Source of the DNA: Clostridium sp.
GTDB lineage: Bacteria; Bacillota; Clostridia; Peptostreptococcales; Peptostreptococcaceae
Length of the DNA: 40,703 nucleotides
Direction of reading: 5' to 3'
Assembly: GCA_022782605.1 (NCBI GenBank)
Contig: JALFMW010000289.1
Location: 1 to 40,703 of the forward strand
Below the pieces are notes generated by a model. That model saw nothing but the letters and a program-made list of their open reading frames with translations. It was not told where the DNA came from and did not search any database. A program made the position numbers and the translations under genes. Below, piece by piece: positions 26,216 to 33,990 of this stretch (position 1 is its first letter; every line of letters begins with the position of its first letter).

Positions 26216-27076
26216 ATGATAAGTAAAAAGCAGTTTTTAGATACATACAATATTAATGAATTAGAGCTTGAAGAATTAAATATAGATTGGCAAGACTTAA
26301 AGGCAATTCATGATGATTTTTTAGAATGTAGAAAAAGCTATGAAACTCAAGCTGATTTAATTGCAAATATATTAAGGGGACAGCCTAAAGTCCATTCTGT
26401 AAAAACTAGAATAAAAGATATGAGACACTTGATGGAAAAACTCATCAGAAAAACTCCAAATAGAAGAGAAAAATATGGTGAAGATTTTAAGTTTACAGTG
26501 GATAATTATAAAGATGAAATAACTGATTTACTTGGTATAAGGGTTATACATATATTTAAAGAAGACTGGGAAGAAATACATAACTTTATAACTAGCATGT
26601 GGAATGTTAGGGAAATAGTTGCCAATGTAAGAGAAGGAGATACTACAAAAAAATTCGATGAACAAGGAATAGCTGTGAGATCTAGACCATCAGGATATAG
26701 GTCTGTTCATTATTTGATAGAATCATATCCAACTAATAAAAAGCTTATTACAGAAGTACAAGTTAGAACTATTTTTGAAGAAGGATATGGTGAGATAGAT
26801 CATCAACTTAGATATTCTCATGAAGATATACCAGAACTTTTAGGTCAAAATTTAATGTTGCTAAATAGAATCGCAGGAAGTTCAGATGAAATGGCATCTT
26901 TAATAAATATGTTAAGTCAAAGTATACAAGAAGTAGAAAATAAATTTAAATCAAAAATAAATGAAAAAGATAAGAAGATAGAAGATATTAAAGAAAAAAT
27001 ATCTAATAAAGATTATATAAATGATAATGATAAGAAAAGTTTAATTGAAGAAATTGATAACATATTAAAAATATAA
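26216..27076 (+). CDS. Small alarmone synthetase (RelA/SpoT-domain GTP pyrophosphokinase)
   Basis: This 286-residue protein transfers pyrophosphate from ATP to GDP or GTP to make (p)ppGpp. The synthetase domain contains LLGIRVIHIFKEDW, RSRPSGYRSVHYLIES, EVQVRTIFEEGYGEIDHQLRY; no hydrolase (HD) domain is present, so it is a synthetase of the RelQ/YjbM kind. It is longer than typical RelQ (about 210 residues) because of a charged, probably coiled-coil C-terminal tail from about residue 235. ATG 26216 follows TGGAGGA at 26204-26210. It stands alone. Confidence 0.9.
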   Translation: MISKKQFLDTYNINELELEELNIDWQDLKAIHDDFLECRKSYETQADLIANILRGQPKVHSVKTRIKDMRHLMEKLIRKTPNRREKYGEDFKFTVDNYKDEITDLLGIRVIHIFKEDWEEIHNFITSMWNVREIVANVREGDTTKKFDEQGIAVRSRPSGYRSVHYLIESYPTNKKLITEVQVRTIFEEGYGEIDHQLRYSHEDIPELLGQNLMLLNRIAGSSDEMASLINMLSQSIQEVENKFKSKINEKDKKIEDIKEKISNKDYINDNDKKSLIEEIDNILKI

Positions 27077-27079
27077 ATA

Positions 27080-27124
27080 AAATATCTAGGAAAATATATA
27101 AAAAATATAACTTCCTAGATATTT
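27080..27124 (+). terminator. Hairpin after the alarmone synthetase gene
   Basis: Thirteen-base perfect arms (27080-27092 and 27112-27124) with a 19-base loop. The T tract is weak, so termination efficiency is uncertain. Confidence 0.6.
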
Positions 27125-27158
27125 ATAAAATTAAGTTAATTAATATAAAAGTTATTTT

Positions 27159-27497
27159 TTAATCTAATATATTGTAAAATATTGCATTTGCAATTGATAA
27201 TAGAATGGCAGCCCATATTGAATTTAAAAATCCATTTAAATGAACGCCAGGAACTATTGAAAATGCTAAGTATAATACTATGCCATTGATAACTAATGAA
27301 AATAATCCAAGAGTTAAAAATGTTATAGGTAATGAAAAAAATTGAATAACAGGTTTAACAATAAGGTTAAGGCAACCAAAAATAATTGTCAACATAATTA
27401 AAGATCCCAAAGAACTTATATATACACTGGACATTAAGTATGAAATTATGTATAAAGATATGGCGTTAATAACTATAAATAGTGAAATTCTTCTCAT
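27159..27497 (-). CDS. YvlD-like four-helix membrane protein (phage holin family, PF04020 type)
   Basis: A 112-residue protein with four hydrophobic helices, the loop LNLIVKPVIQFFSLPITFLT between helices 2 and 3, and NAIFYNILD at the end, typical of the YvlD/DUF360 family. Despite the name 'phage holin family' these are chromosomal membrane proteins; no phage genes are nearby. The start is supported by AAGGAGA a few bases upstream on the minus strand. Function is unknown; Bacillus homologues belong to envelope-stress operons, but no partner genes are here. Confidence 0.85.
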   Translation of the reverse strand: MRRISLFIVINAISLYIISYLMSSVYISSLGSLIMLTIIFGCLNLIVKPVIQFFSLPITFLTLGLFSLVINGIVLYLAFSIVPGVHLNGFLNSIWAAILLSIANAIFYNILD

Positions 27498-27630
27498 ATT
27501 TTTATCTCCTTTTTATTAATTTGTAAGTTTATTACTTTAATATAAAGATATGTAATCTTATAATTATTATATATCAAATTTTAAAAAACTATTTAAAATC
27601 TAATTAATATAAAGAAATATTTAGAAAATA

Positions 27631-27667
27631 AAAATACCCACATTACAAATTGTAGTGGGTATTTTTA
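27631..27667. terminator. Terminator of the rhodanese gene
   Basis: A 17-bp stem (with one G-T wobble) and a 3-base loop, flanked by A and T runs. The 3' end of the minus-strand rhodanese gene abuts it. Confidence 0.85.
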
Positions 27668-27979
27668 TTATAAATAATCTAAATGACCTATAATACCTTG
27701 TTTTAAGTTATATAAGTGTTTAAATCCATTATCTTCTAACATAAAAGCTGCCATAATACTTCTTCTACCAGACCTGCAATATATGACAACTTTATCATCT
27801 TTGTAAGGTAGAAGATGTTCTATTTGAGACTCTAAATTATTCAAAGGAATATTTATTGCATTTGGAATATGACTTGCTTCGTATTCTTCTTCCGTTCTTA
27901 CATCAAGTAGTATAAATTTTTCTTTATTTTTTATCATCTCATTTAACTCTAATGAGTTTATATCTTCGTATATGTTCAT
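27668..27979 (-). CDS. Single-domain rhodanese-like sulfurtransferase
   Basis: A 103-residue rhodanese domain with the substrate-binding FILLDVRTEEEYEASHIPNAINIP motif region and the active-site loop IYCRSGRRS, where Cys68 carries the persulfide. Single-domain cytoplasmic proteins of this kind carry sulfur for biosynthesis or detoxification. No signal peptide or fused domain is seen. AAAGGAGA lies before the ATG. The gene is divergent from trxA 265 bases away, and a redox link between the two is possible but unproven. Confidence 0.9.
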   Translation of the reverse strand: MNIYEDINSLELNEMIKNKEKFILLDVRTEEEYEASHIPNAINIPLNNLESQIEHLLPYKDDKVVIYCRSGRRSIMAAFMLEDNGFKHLYNLKQGIIGHLDYL

Positions 27980-28120
27980 TGAAAAATCTCCTTTAGTAAT
28001 TATGAAATAAAAATATAGTCTCGTCTATTTATTATTTCACCAATTTAATAATATATTAATTGTACATAAAAATTATACTTTTAAATAGTACCCATATATT
28101 ATAAGATAAAATCTATTTAT

Positions 28121-28153
28121 ATAAAATATGTGTAGTTACATAAAATATGGGTA
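28121..28153 (+). repeat. Direct repeat upstream of trxA
   Basis: ATAAAATATG occurs at 28121-28130 and 28140-28149, 19 bases apart, with a related AAAATATGG at about 28223. An outer inverted pair TACCCATAT (28089-28097) and ATATGGGTA (28145-28153) encloses the first copy. This could be a regulator site or chance in AT-rich sequence. Confidence 0.3.
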
Positions 28154-28243
28154 TATATATTAATATTAATATGGATATAAATTTGTTATTGTAATAAAAT
28201 ATAAATGACAGAAAATATATAGTAAAATATGGAGGATATTTTT

Positions 28244-28552
28244 ATGGCACAAATGCTTAATAACGATAATTTTAATTCATCAGTAGAAACAGGAGTATGC
28301 GTAGTAGACTTTTTTGCAACTTGGTGTGGTCCTTGTAAAATGTTAGCCCCTGTATTTGAAGAATTAAGTGGAGAAATGGACAATGTGAACTTCTTTAAAG
28401 TTGATGTAGATCAAGCTTTAGATATAGCAAGAAAATATGCAATAACTACAGTTCCAACAATGATGATATTTAAAGATGGTGAAGTTGTAGATAAAATGAT
28501 AGGATTCCTTCCTAAAGAACATATAAAAGCTAAAATAGAAGCTCAATTATAA
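28244..28552 (+). CDS. trxA: Thioredoxin
   Basis: A 102-residue thioredoxin that reduces disulfides in cytoplasmic proteins. The active site FFATWCGPCKML places the redox cysteines at 28 and 31, and the cis-proline lies in TTVPTMMIFKDG. An extra cysteine at residue 19 is present. ATG 28244 follows GGAGGA at 28231-28236; a longer frame from 28229 includes that site. No thioredoxin reductase lies beside it. It can supply electrons to the thiol peroxidase at 11348. Confidence 0.95.
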   Translation: MAQMLNNDNFNSSVETGVCVVDFFATWCGPCKMLAPVFEELSGEMDNVNFFKVDVDQALDIARKYAITTVPTMMIFKDGEVVDKMIGFLPKEHIKAKIEAQL

Positions 28553-28568
28553 AATTTAAAATTTTTAT

Positions 28569-28613
28569 AAATAAGATGGTGAAATTAATTAAATTTCATC
28601 ATCTTATTTTTTT
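28569..28613 (+). terminator. Rho-independent terminator after trxA
   Basis: Eighteen-base arms (28569-28586 and 28592-28609) pair with one G-T wobble and end in a run of seven T. Confidence 0.88.
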
Positions 28614-28862
28614 GAAGAGATAAATAATAAGGAATTTTTTAGAATAATAGAGTGTTTAGCATAATAATTATTTTTAATTCTATTAAACTATTAAAATTTA
28701 CAAAAAAGTTACAAAAATGTATTTTTTTTACTGTCGAAATATGGACAAATCAGCTTAAAAATGCAATAATAGTATTAAAACCAAGTAAATATGTTTCAGA
28801 TATGTTACATATTGGAAGGGAGAAAGAAATTACAATCTTAAGAATTGTAAAATCGATTAATT
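28614..28862 (+). other. Long AT-rich leader before the NlpC/P60 gene
   Basis: About 250 bases separate the trxA terminator from the NlpC/P60 start. They hold GGAAGGGAG at 28814-28822, a good ribosome binding site but about 40 bases before the ATG. A 7-bp hairpin (28830-28836 with 28844-28850) lies between the two. A frame from ATG 28802 of 24 codons overlaps the gene start by 14 bases. Confidence 0.5.
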
Positions 28863-30047
28863 ATGAGTATAAATAAAAAATATGTAATGGCAGGTGTGCT
28901 AGCAACAGCATTAGTAGCACCATTAACAGATGCAACAAACTCTTATGCAGATGATACAAGAACAATAACAGGAAGAGTAAACTTTAGAACTGGACCAGGA
29001 AAAAGTTATTCATCTATGGGAAAAATAGAAAAAGGTAAAAAGGTTACTTATTTAGGTTCAAGTGGAAATTGGATAAAAATAAAATATAATTCAAAAACAG
29101 GATATATATATAAGGATTATATTTCAAAAGCAACAACATCAACTAGTTCATCAACATCAACTAGTGTAAGATATGTAAAATCTTCTGATGGATTAAATGT
29201 AAGAAAAGGACCATCAGTAAGTTATTCAAAGATTACAAACTTACCAAATGGAACTAAAGTTACAGTTAAGTCAACAAGTAATGGATGGTCAAAAATAACT
29301 TCAGGAAGTATAACGGGATATGTTAATAGCTCTTATTTAACGAGTAAAAAACCATCTACGGAAACTTCATCAAATACTTCAAATGATAAAAATAACCAAA
29401 CAAATGAAACATCAACTACAAAATATATATCAGCTAGTAGTGGATTAAATGTAAGAAAAGGACCATCAACAAGCTATTCAGTAATTTCTACATTAGCTAA
29501 AGGAACTAAAGTTACAGTTAAGTCAACAAGCAATGGTTGGTCAAAAATAACTTCAGGAAGTATAACGGGATATGTTAATAGCTCTTATTTAACGAGTAAA
29601 AAACCATCTACGGCAACTTCATCAAATTCTAGTTCATCAAATACAAATTCTTCAACTTCAACCAGTAATTCAGCAAGTAAAGTTATATCTTATGCTAAGA
29701 AATTACTAGGAAAGCCTTATGTATGGGGTGCTCAAGGTCCAAATGGATTTGACTGTTCAGGATTTACATACTATGTATTTAAAAATTCTGCAGGAATAAC
29801 ATTACCTAGAACATCATCTGCTCAAAGTAAATATGGTAAGTCTGTAAGCAAAAGTAATTTAAAAGCTGGAGATTTAATATTCTTTGACACAGTTGGACCA
29901 AATAATGGTGCTGTTACTCATGTTGGATTATATATTGGCAATGGTCAATTTATACATGCAGCATCAGGACAAGGTAAAGTTGTTATAAATAACTTAAATA
30001 GCTCTTATTATGTAAAAGCATATGTAAATGCAAGAAGAGTTTTATAA
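28863..30047 (+). CDS. Secreted SH3b-NlpC/P60 peptidoglycan hydrolase
   Basis: A 394-residue secreted endopeptidase that cuts peptide stems of peptidoglycan. The signal peptide ends near NSYADD (about residue 29). Three bacterial SH3 domains follow, starting near residues 33, 103 and 190, joined by Ser/Thr-rich linkers. The NlpC/P60 domain takes the last 120 residues, with catalytic Cys298 in GFDCSGF, His353 in THVGLY and a third polar residue His365 in FIHAASG. SH3b copies 2 and 3 are nearly identical at DNA level. The ATG has no close ribosome binding site, which is odd for this window. Confidence 0.92.
   Translation: MSINKKYVMAGVLATALVAPLTDATNSYADDTRTITGRVNFRTGPGKSYSSMGKIEKGKKVTYLGSSGNWIKIKYNSKTGYIYKDYISKATTSTSSSTSTSVRYVKSSDGLNVRKGPSVSYSKITNLPNGTKVTVKSTSNGWSKITSGSITGYVNSSYLTSKKPSTETSSNTSNDKNNQTNETSTTKYISASSGLNVRKGPSTSYSVISTLAKGTKVTVKSTSNGWSKITSGSITGYVNSSYLTSKKPSTATSSNSSSSNTNSSTSTSNSASKVISYAKKLLGKPYVWGAQGPNGFDCSGFTYYVFKNSAGITLPRTSSAQSKYGKSVSKSNLKAGDLIFFDTVGPNNGAVTHVGLYIGNGQFIHAASGQGKVVINNLNSSYYVKAYVNARRVL
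29250..29627 (+). repeat. Near-identical 126-bp repeats coding for SH3b domains
   Basis: Bases 29250-29375 and 29502-29627 differ at only a few positions and are exactly 252 bases (84 codons) apart. A shorter upstream match at 29190-29216 and 29442-29468 keeps the same 252-base offset. This is a recent or homogenised in-frame duplication. Confidence 0.88.
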
Positions 30048-30076
30048 TTATTAAAAATTAAAAAAGAAATACATAG

Positions 30077-30113
30077 AGGAATTATTAGGATTTACTTAAT
30101 AATTCCTTTTTTA
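30077..30113 (+). terminator. Rho-independent terminator after the NlpC/P60 gene
   Basis: Arms AGGAATTATTA (30077-30087) and TAATAATTCCT (30097-30107) pair perfectly, followed by T residues. Confidence 0.82.
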
Positions 30114-30269
30114 ATTATAAGCAATTTATAATTATAATGATTTTTTTATTTGAATAGACGTAAATAATTAAAAGTGCAATAATATATAATAAGAGGTAGA
30201 GTTAAATTTTAACAAAAAAGTTTAATCAATGTCACTTAAAAAAGATTTTATTATGAAGGGGTGGATAAA

Positions 30270-31220
30270 ATGAATGTTACTCTTATATTATATGAAAGTA
30301 GATATGGTACTGGCAAAAACGTTGCTAATATCATATGTCCAGTTTTAGGTCCTGCAAAATCTTTTGACATTAATGATGTACCACAAGATATTAAGCACTA
30401 TTCAAATGTTGTCTTAGTATTTTCCTTATACGGATATGAAAGTTGTGAAAAAATTTTATCATATATAGAAAATAATAAGATAGATCTTAGTAAGAAGAAA
30501 GTAGCTTTACTATGTATTGGTTTGAGTAAAAAAGATGGCACAAAAGAACTTAATAAAATAAAGTCAATTATAAATAAAGAAGATGCACTTTGTGAGTTTA
30601 TAGAAGGCGAGATGTATATGAACAAACTTACTCAAAATGATAAAAGTAAAATAAAAGACTTTTGTGATAAGGTTAAAATGCCTTTTAGTGATTTGGGGAA
30701 ATTTGATAAAAGTAGTGTTTTGGAATTGAGTAAAAAGTTAAGAGAATACTTTAATACACCACAATTTATTCCTCCAACTAATATAACTAAAAAAGAGATA
30801 GAAGATTTTTTAAAACGTAAAAATACATGTACTTTAGCTACAGGTTATGAAGATTATATAAGAGCTACACCTATAGAATATGAATATTATGATGGAAATA
30901 TATATATTATTAGTGAAGGTGGCCTTAAATTTATAGGATTATCAGAAAATAAAAAAGTATGTATTTGTATTTATGAAGATTATACTAATATGAATAATTT
31001 ATGTGGCTTGCAAATAAGCGGTAATAGTGAAATTTTAGAACCATGGTGTGAGGAATACATGGAAACCCTTGATAGAAAAGGTTTAAAAATAGAAAATATA
31101 TTAAAATTACCATTTAATATGAACATAATAAAAGTAATTCCTGATAAATATGAATTTTTATATTCGAAATTTAAGAATTTAGGATTTGATTCTAAGCAAA
31201 CATATATACCTAATAAATAG
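30270..31220 (+). CDS. Flavodoxin / PNPOx-like split-barrel fusion protein
   Basis: A 316-residue protein of two flavin-fold modules. Residues 1 to about 140 look like a flavodoxin: LILYESRYGTGKNVANII resembles the FMN phosphate loop and VVLVFSLYGYE the second loop. From about 165, FLKRKNTCTLATGYEDYIRA, followed by the strands around PIEYEYYDGNIYII and VCICIYEDYT, resembles the pyridoxamine-phosphate-oxidase-like FMN-binding split barrel. This suggests a flavin-based oxidoreductase transferring electrons inside one chain, but the substrate is unknown. ATG 30270 follows AAGGGGTGG; a GTG at 30261 lies inside that site. Confidence 0.78.
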   Translation: MNVTLILYESRYGTGKNVANIICPVLGPAKSFDINDVPQDIKHYSNVVLVFSLYGYESCEKILSYIENNKIDLSKKKVALLCIGLSKKDGTKELNKIKSIINKEDALCEFIEGEMYMNKLTQNDKSKIKDFCDKVKMPFSDLGKFDKSSVLELSKKLREYFNTPQFIPPTNITKKEIEDFLKRKNTCTLATGYEDYIRATPIEYEYYDGNIYIISEGGLKFIGLSENKKVCICIYEDYTNMNNLCGLQISGNSEILEPWCEEYMETLDRKGLKIENILKLPFNMNIIKVIPDKYEFLYSKFKNLGFDSKQTYIPNK

Positions 31221-31269
31221 ATTAATAATAAATTAAATGATATTTCGAATTTTCAAAAAATAAAAAATG

Positions 31270-31298
31270 TTGACAAAAAACAAAAAATATTTTATTAT
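31270..31298 (+). promoter_or_regulatory. Sigma-A type promoter of the S-box transporter
   Basis: TTGACA at 31270-31275 and TATTAT at 31293-31298 are 17 bases apart. Transcription would start just before the riboswitch aptamer. Confidence 0.75.
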
Positions 31299-31324
31299 AT
31301 CTATAATAAAAAAATAATTACTTA

Positions 31325-31426
31325 CTTATCAAGAGAGGTGGAGGGACAGGCCCTAAGATACCCAGCAACCGATATATATTTTATATAAAAAGGTGCTAAA
31401 TCCTGCAGCGAAGGCTGAAAGATGAG
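31325..31426 (+). ncRNA. SAM-I riboswitch (S-box) aptamer
   Basis: The conserved S-box order is present: CTTATCAAGAGAGGTGGAGGGA, GGCCC, then CCCAGCAACC, AAGGTGCTAAATCC, GCAG and GAAAGATGAG. The closing helix pairs CTTATC (31325-31330) with GATGAG (31421-31426) through one G-T pair. It binds S-adenosylmethionine, and an intrinsic terminator follows at 31448, so SAM should turn the downstream transporter off. Confidence 0.95.
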
Positions 31427-31447
31427 AGATAACTTAGTTTATTAAAG

Positions 31448-31473
31448 CTTGAGATTATTCTCAAGTTTTTTTT
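31448..31473 (+). terminator. Expression-platform terminator of the SAM riboswitch
   Basis: CTTGAGA and TCTCAAG (31448-31454 and 31459-31465) pair perfectly and are followed by eight T. It is the SAM-dependent terminator before the transporter start. Confidence 0.88.
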
Positions 31474-31534
31474 ATATCCTATATTAGGATATTTTAAATT
31501 AAAAGTAAGTATCATAGAAGAAGGGAGAAGTATT

Positions 31535-32854
31535 ATGAGTAATCAAAGAAAAGAGGGAAGTGCATTAGCATTATTACCTCTAGGTGTATTTTTAATTTTA
31601 TTTATTGGAAGTGGAATTATAAGTGGAGATTTTTATAAAATGCCTACATTAGTAGCCTTTATAATATCGACATCAGTAACATTTTTATTTAATAGAAAAG
31701 TAGATTTTAATACAAAATTAGAAGTATTTTGTAAAGGTGGAGGAAATAAAGATATTATATTAATGTTATTAATATTCTTATTTGCAGGAGCTTTCAGTGG
31801 TGTTGCAAAAGCAATGGGTGGAGCAGATGCAGTAGTTTCTTTAGGATTATCAATTGTACCAGCCAACTTATTAGTAACAGGTTTATTTGTTATAGGATGT
31901 TTTATATCTATATCAATGGGAACATCTGTTGGAACAATTGCAGCCATAGGACCAATAGGTGTAGCAATTGCATCAAAGACAGGAATACCAGTAGCTTTAG
32001 TTTTGGGAGCAGTAGTTGGTGGTGCAATGTTTGGTGATAACTTATCAATGATTTCAGATACAACAATTGCAGCAACTAGAACCCAAGGTTGTGAAATGAG
32101 AGATAAATTTAAAGTAAACTTTGCTATAGTTTTACCAGCTGCAATCATTACTATAATATTACTTACTGTAATGACAAGAGGATATGTAGCTGCATTAAAT
32201 GATACATATAATGTGGAATTAATAAAAGTTTTACCATATTTATTTGTACTTATAGGTGCCATATTTGGAGTAAATGTATTTTTACTTCTTGGTGGAGGAG
32301 TAATATTTGCAGGTGTTGTGGGTATAACAACAGGAGCACTAGACTTATTTGGAGTTATAAGTGCAATATCAGAAGGAATGTCAGGCATGTTTGAACTTTG
32401 TATGATATCTGTAGTAGTTGGAGGAATGGTTGAACTTATCAAATTTAATGGTGGTATAGACTTTGTTCTTAACTTTATCCAAAGCAGAATAAAAAATAAA
32501 AAAGGTGCAGAGTTTGGTATAGCAGCTTTAGTAAGTGTTGTAGATTTATGCACTGCTAATAATACTATAGCAATAGTTATGGCAGGACCTTTAGCTAAAA
32601 ATATAGCAGATGAATATAATATAGATGCTAGAAAATCAGCTAGTATATTAGATATATTCTCATCTGTATGGCAAGGAATTATTCCTTATGGAGCACAGTT
32701 ACTAACTGCGGCAGGCCTTGCGGGAATATCTCCATTTGCAATAATTAGCTATTTACACTATCCTATTTTAATGTTTGTATGTGGTATACTTGCTATATCA
32801 TTTGGACTTCCAAGAGTAAAATCATCAGAAAAAAAATTAGAAGAAATTGCATAA
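31535..32854 (+). CDS. NhaC-family transporter under SAM riboswitch control, probable methionine transporter
   Basis: A 439-residue polytopic membrane protein of the Na+/H+ antiporter NhaC family, with about 11-12 hydrophobic helices, MGTSVGTIAAIGPIGVAIAS, GAMFGDNLSMISDTTIAATR and DLCTANNTIAIV as conserved segments. S-box-controlled members of this family have been predicted by comparative genomics to import methionine (MetT), and a SAM-I riboswitch lies directly upstream. The function as methionine uptake is inferred from that regulation. AAGGGAGA precedes the ATG. It is monocistronic and ends in a strong terminator. Confidence 0.88.
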   Translation: MSNQRKEGSALALLPLGVFLILFIGSGIISGDFYKMPTLVAFIISTSVTFLFNRKVDFNTKLEVFCKGGGNKDIILMLLIFLFAGAFSGVAKAMGGADAVVSLGLSIVPANLLVTGLFVIGCFISISMGTSVGTIAAIGPIGVAIASKTGIPVALVLGAVVGGAMFGDNLSMISDTTIAATRTQGCEMRDKFKVNFAIVLPAAIITIILLTVMTRGYVAALNDTYNVELIKVLPYLFVLIGAIFGVNVFLLLGGGVIFAGVVGITTGALDLFGVISAISEGMSGMFELCMISVVVGGMVELIKFNGGIDFVLNFIQSRIKNKKGAEFGIAALVSVVDLCTANNTIAIVMAGPLAKNIADEYNIDARKSASILDIFSSVWQGIIPYGAQLLTAAGLAGISPFAIISYLHYPILMFVCGILAISFGLPRVKSSEKKLEEIA

Positions 32855-32859
32855 ATATA

Positions 32860-32898
32860 AAAAGAGTTATCTAAAGGATTTTTAGATAGCTCTTTTTT
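32860..32898 (+). terminator. Rho-independent terminator after the NhaC-family gene
   Basis: Sixteen-base arms (32860-32875 and 32881-32896) pair with one G-T wobble and end in a T run. Confidence 0.87.
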
Positions 32899-32992
32899 AA
32901 TTGTAAGTAATTTATTATGAAAATTTAAAACTATAAATATAAGTATAAAAATATAAGACGAAGTCATACTTTATATGGTATACTAGAAAAGG

Positions 32993-33017
32993 CCTAAAAT
33001 TATTTAGGATATTTTTT
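32993..33017 (+). promoter_or_regulatory. Short hairpin with T tract in the uppP leader
   Basis: CCTAAA and TTTAGG (32993-32998, 33003-33008) form a 6-bp stem with ATATTTTTTT after it, between a TATACT box and the uppP start. It is a weak terminator or attenuator candidate. Confidence 0.3.
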
Positions 33018-33053
33018 TGTTTAATTTAAGAAAATATAAAAGAGGTGAAAAAC

Positions 33054-33881
33054 ATGGAATGGATAGAAATATTTAAAGCCATTATACTAGGTATAATTGA
33101 GGGAATTACAGAATGGCTACCTGTTAGTAGTACAGGTCACATGATTTTAGTAGACGAATTTTTACAACTTGGTATGTCACCAGAATTCAAAGAAATGTTC
33201 TTTGTTGTAATACAGCTTGGTGCAATCATGGCTGTTGTACTTTTATACTGGAAAAAGATTTTCCCATTTAACTTTAATAAAAAGCCATTTGTAGAAAAAG
33301 ATATAATTATAATGTGGATAAAAATAGTGCTAGCATGTATACCAGCAGCAATTATAGGATTAAAGTGGGATGATCAAATAAATGCATTATTCTATAATTT
33401 CCAAACAGTAGCAATTATGCTTATATTATTTGGTATCTTATTTATAGTTGTAGAAAATCATAATAAAGGAAAAACACCTAAGATAAATAATATGAATCAA
33501 CTTACATATAAAGCGGCTCTTATTATAGGTTTATTCCAAGTAATAGCAGCAGTTTTCCCAGGAACATCTCGTTCAGGGGCAACAATAGTTGGAGCATTAT
33601 TAATAGGTGTATCTAGAGAAATAGCAGCAGAATTTACATTCTTCTTAGCTATACCAGTAATGTTTGGAGCAAGTTTACTTAAACTAGTTAAATTTGGATT
33701 TGTATTCACAGGCTTTGAACTAGTTGTACTTGCAGTAGGAACAATAGTTTCATTTATAGTATCTGTATGGGCAATTAAATTCCTTATGGGATACATTAAG
33801 AAACATGACTTTAAAGTATTCGGTTGGTATAGAATAGTACTTGGAATTATTTTATTAGCATATTTCTTTTTTGTAAGATAA
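33054..33881 (+). CDS. uppP: UppP, undecaprenyl-diphosphatase
   Basis: UppP (BacA) dephosphorylates undecaprenyl pyrophosphate so that the lipid carrier can be reused for cell-wall synthesis; overproduction gives bacitracin tolerance. The 275-residue membrane protein has both conserved regions, EGITEWLPVSSTGHMIL and FPGTSRSGATIVGALLIG. ATG 33054 is chosen because AGAGGTG at 33041-33047 precedes it; the frame also has a GTG at 33045 within that site. It is monocistronic with a terminator. Confidence 0.96.
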   Translation: MEWIEIFKAIILGIIEGITEWLPVSSTGHMILVDEFLQLGMSPEFKEMFFVVIQLGAIMAVVLLYWKKIFPFNFNKKPFVEKDIIIMWIKIVLACIPAAIIGLKWDDQINALFYNFQTVAIMLILFGILFIVVENHNKGKTPKINNMNQLTYKAALIIGLFQVIAAVFPGTSRSGATIVGALLIGVSREIAAEFTFFLAIPVMFGASLLKLVKFGFVFTGFELVVLAVGTIVSFIVSVWAIKFLMGYIKKHDFKVFGWYRIVLGIILLAYFFFVR

Positions 33882-33886
33882 AAATA

Positions 33887-33925
33887 AAAAAAGCTATGGC
33901 AAAAATAAAAGCCATAGCTTTTTTT
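33887..33925 (+). terminator. Rho-independent terminator after uppP
   Basis: Perfect 14-base arms (33887-33900 and 33911-33924) ending in a T tract. Confidence 0.9.
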
Positions 33926-33990
33926 AGTATATAATAAAAGTATGTCTAAAAACTAAATATTAAAAAATATAAAGCTAGGGGAGGCAACTT

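Noticed and set aside
27159-27497. Possible prophage holin
   Set aside because: The family is called phage holin but is chromosomal YvlD-like; no phage genes are nearby.
28652-28876. Open frame of 74 codons before the NlpC/P60 gene
   Set aside because: No start with a ribosome binding site, low-complexity AT-rich content; treated as leader, with only its last 24 codons kept as a curiosity.
29250-29627. Possible CRISPR or tandem repeat array
   Set aside because: There are only two copies, in frame inside one gene and matching SH3b domains.
31633-32553. Long open frame of 306 codons on the minus strand
   Set aside because: It is antisense to the clear NhaC-family gene, has repetitive threonine/proline/isoleucine composition from reversed hydrophobic codons, and lacks a ribosome binding site.
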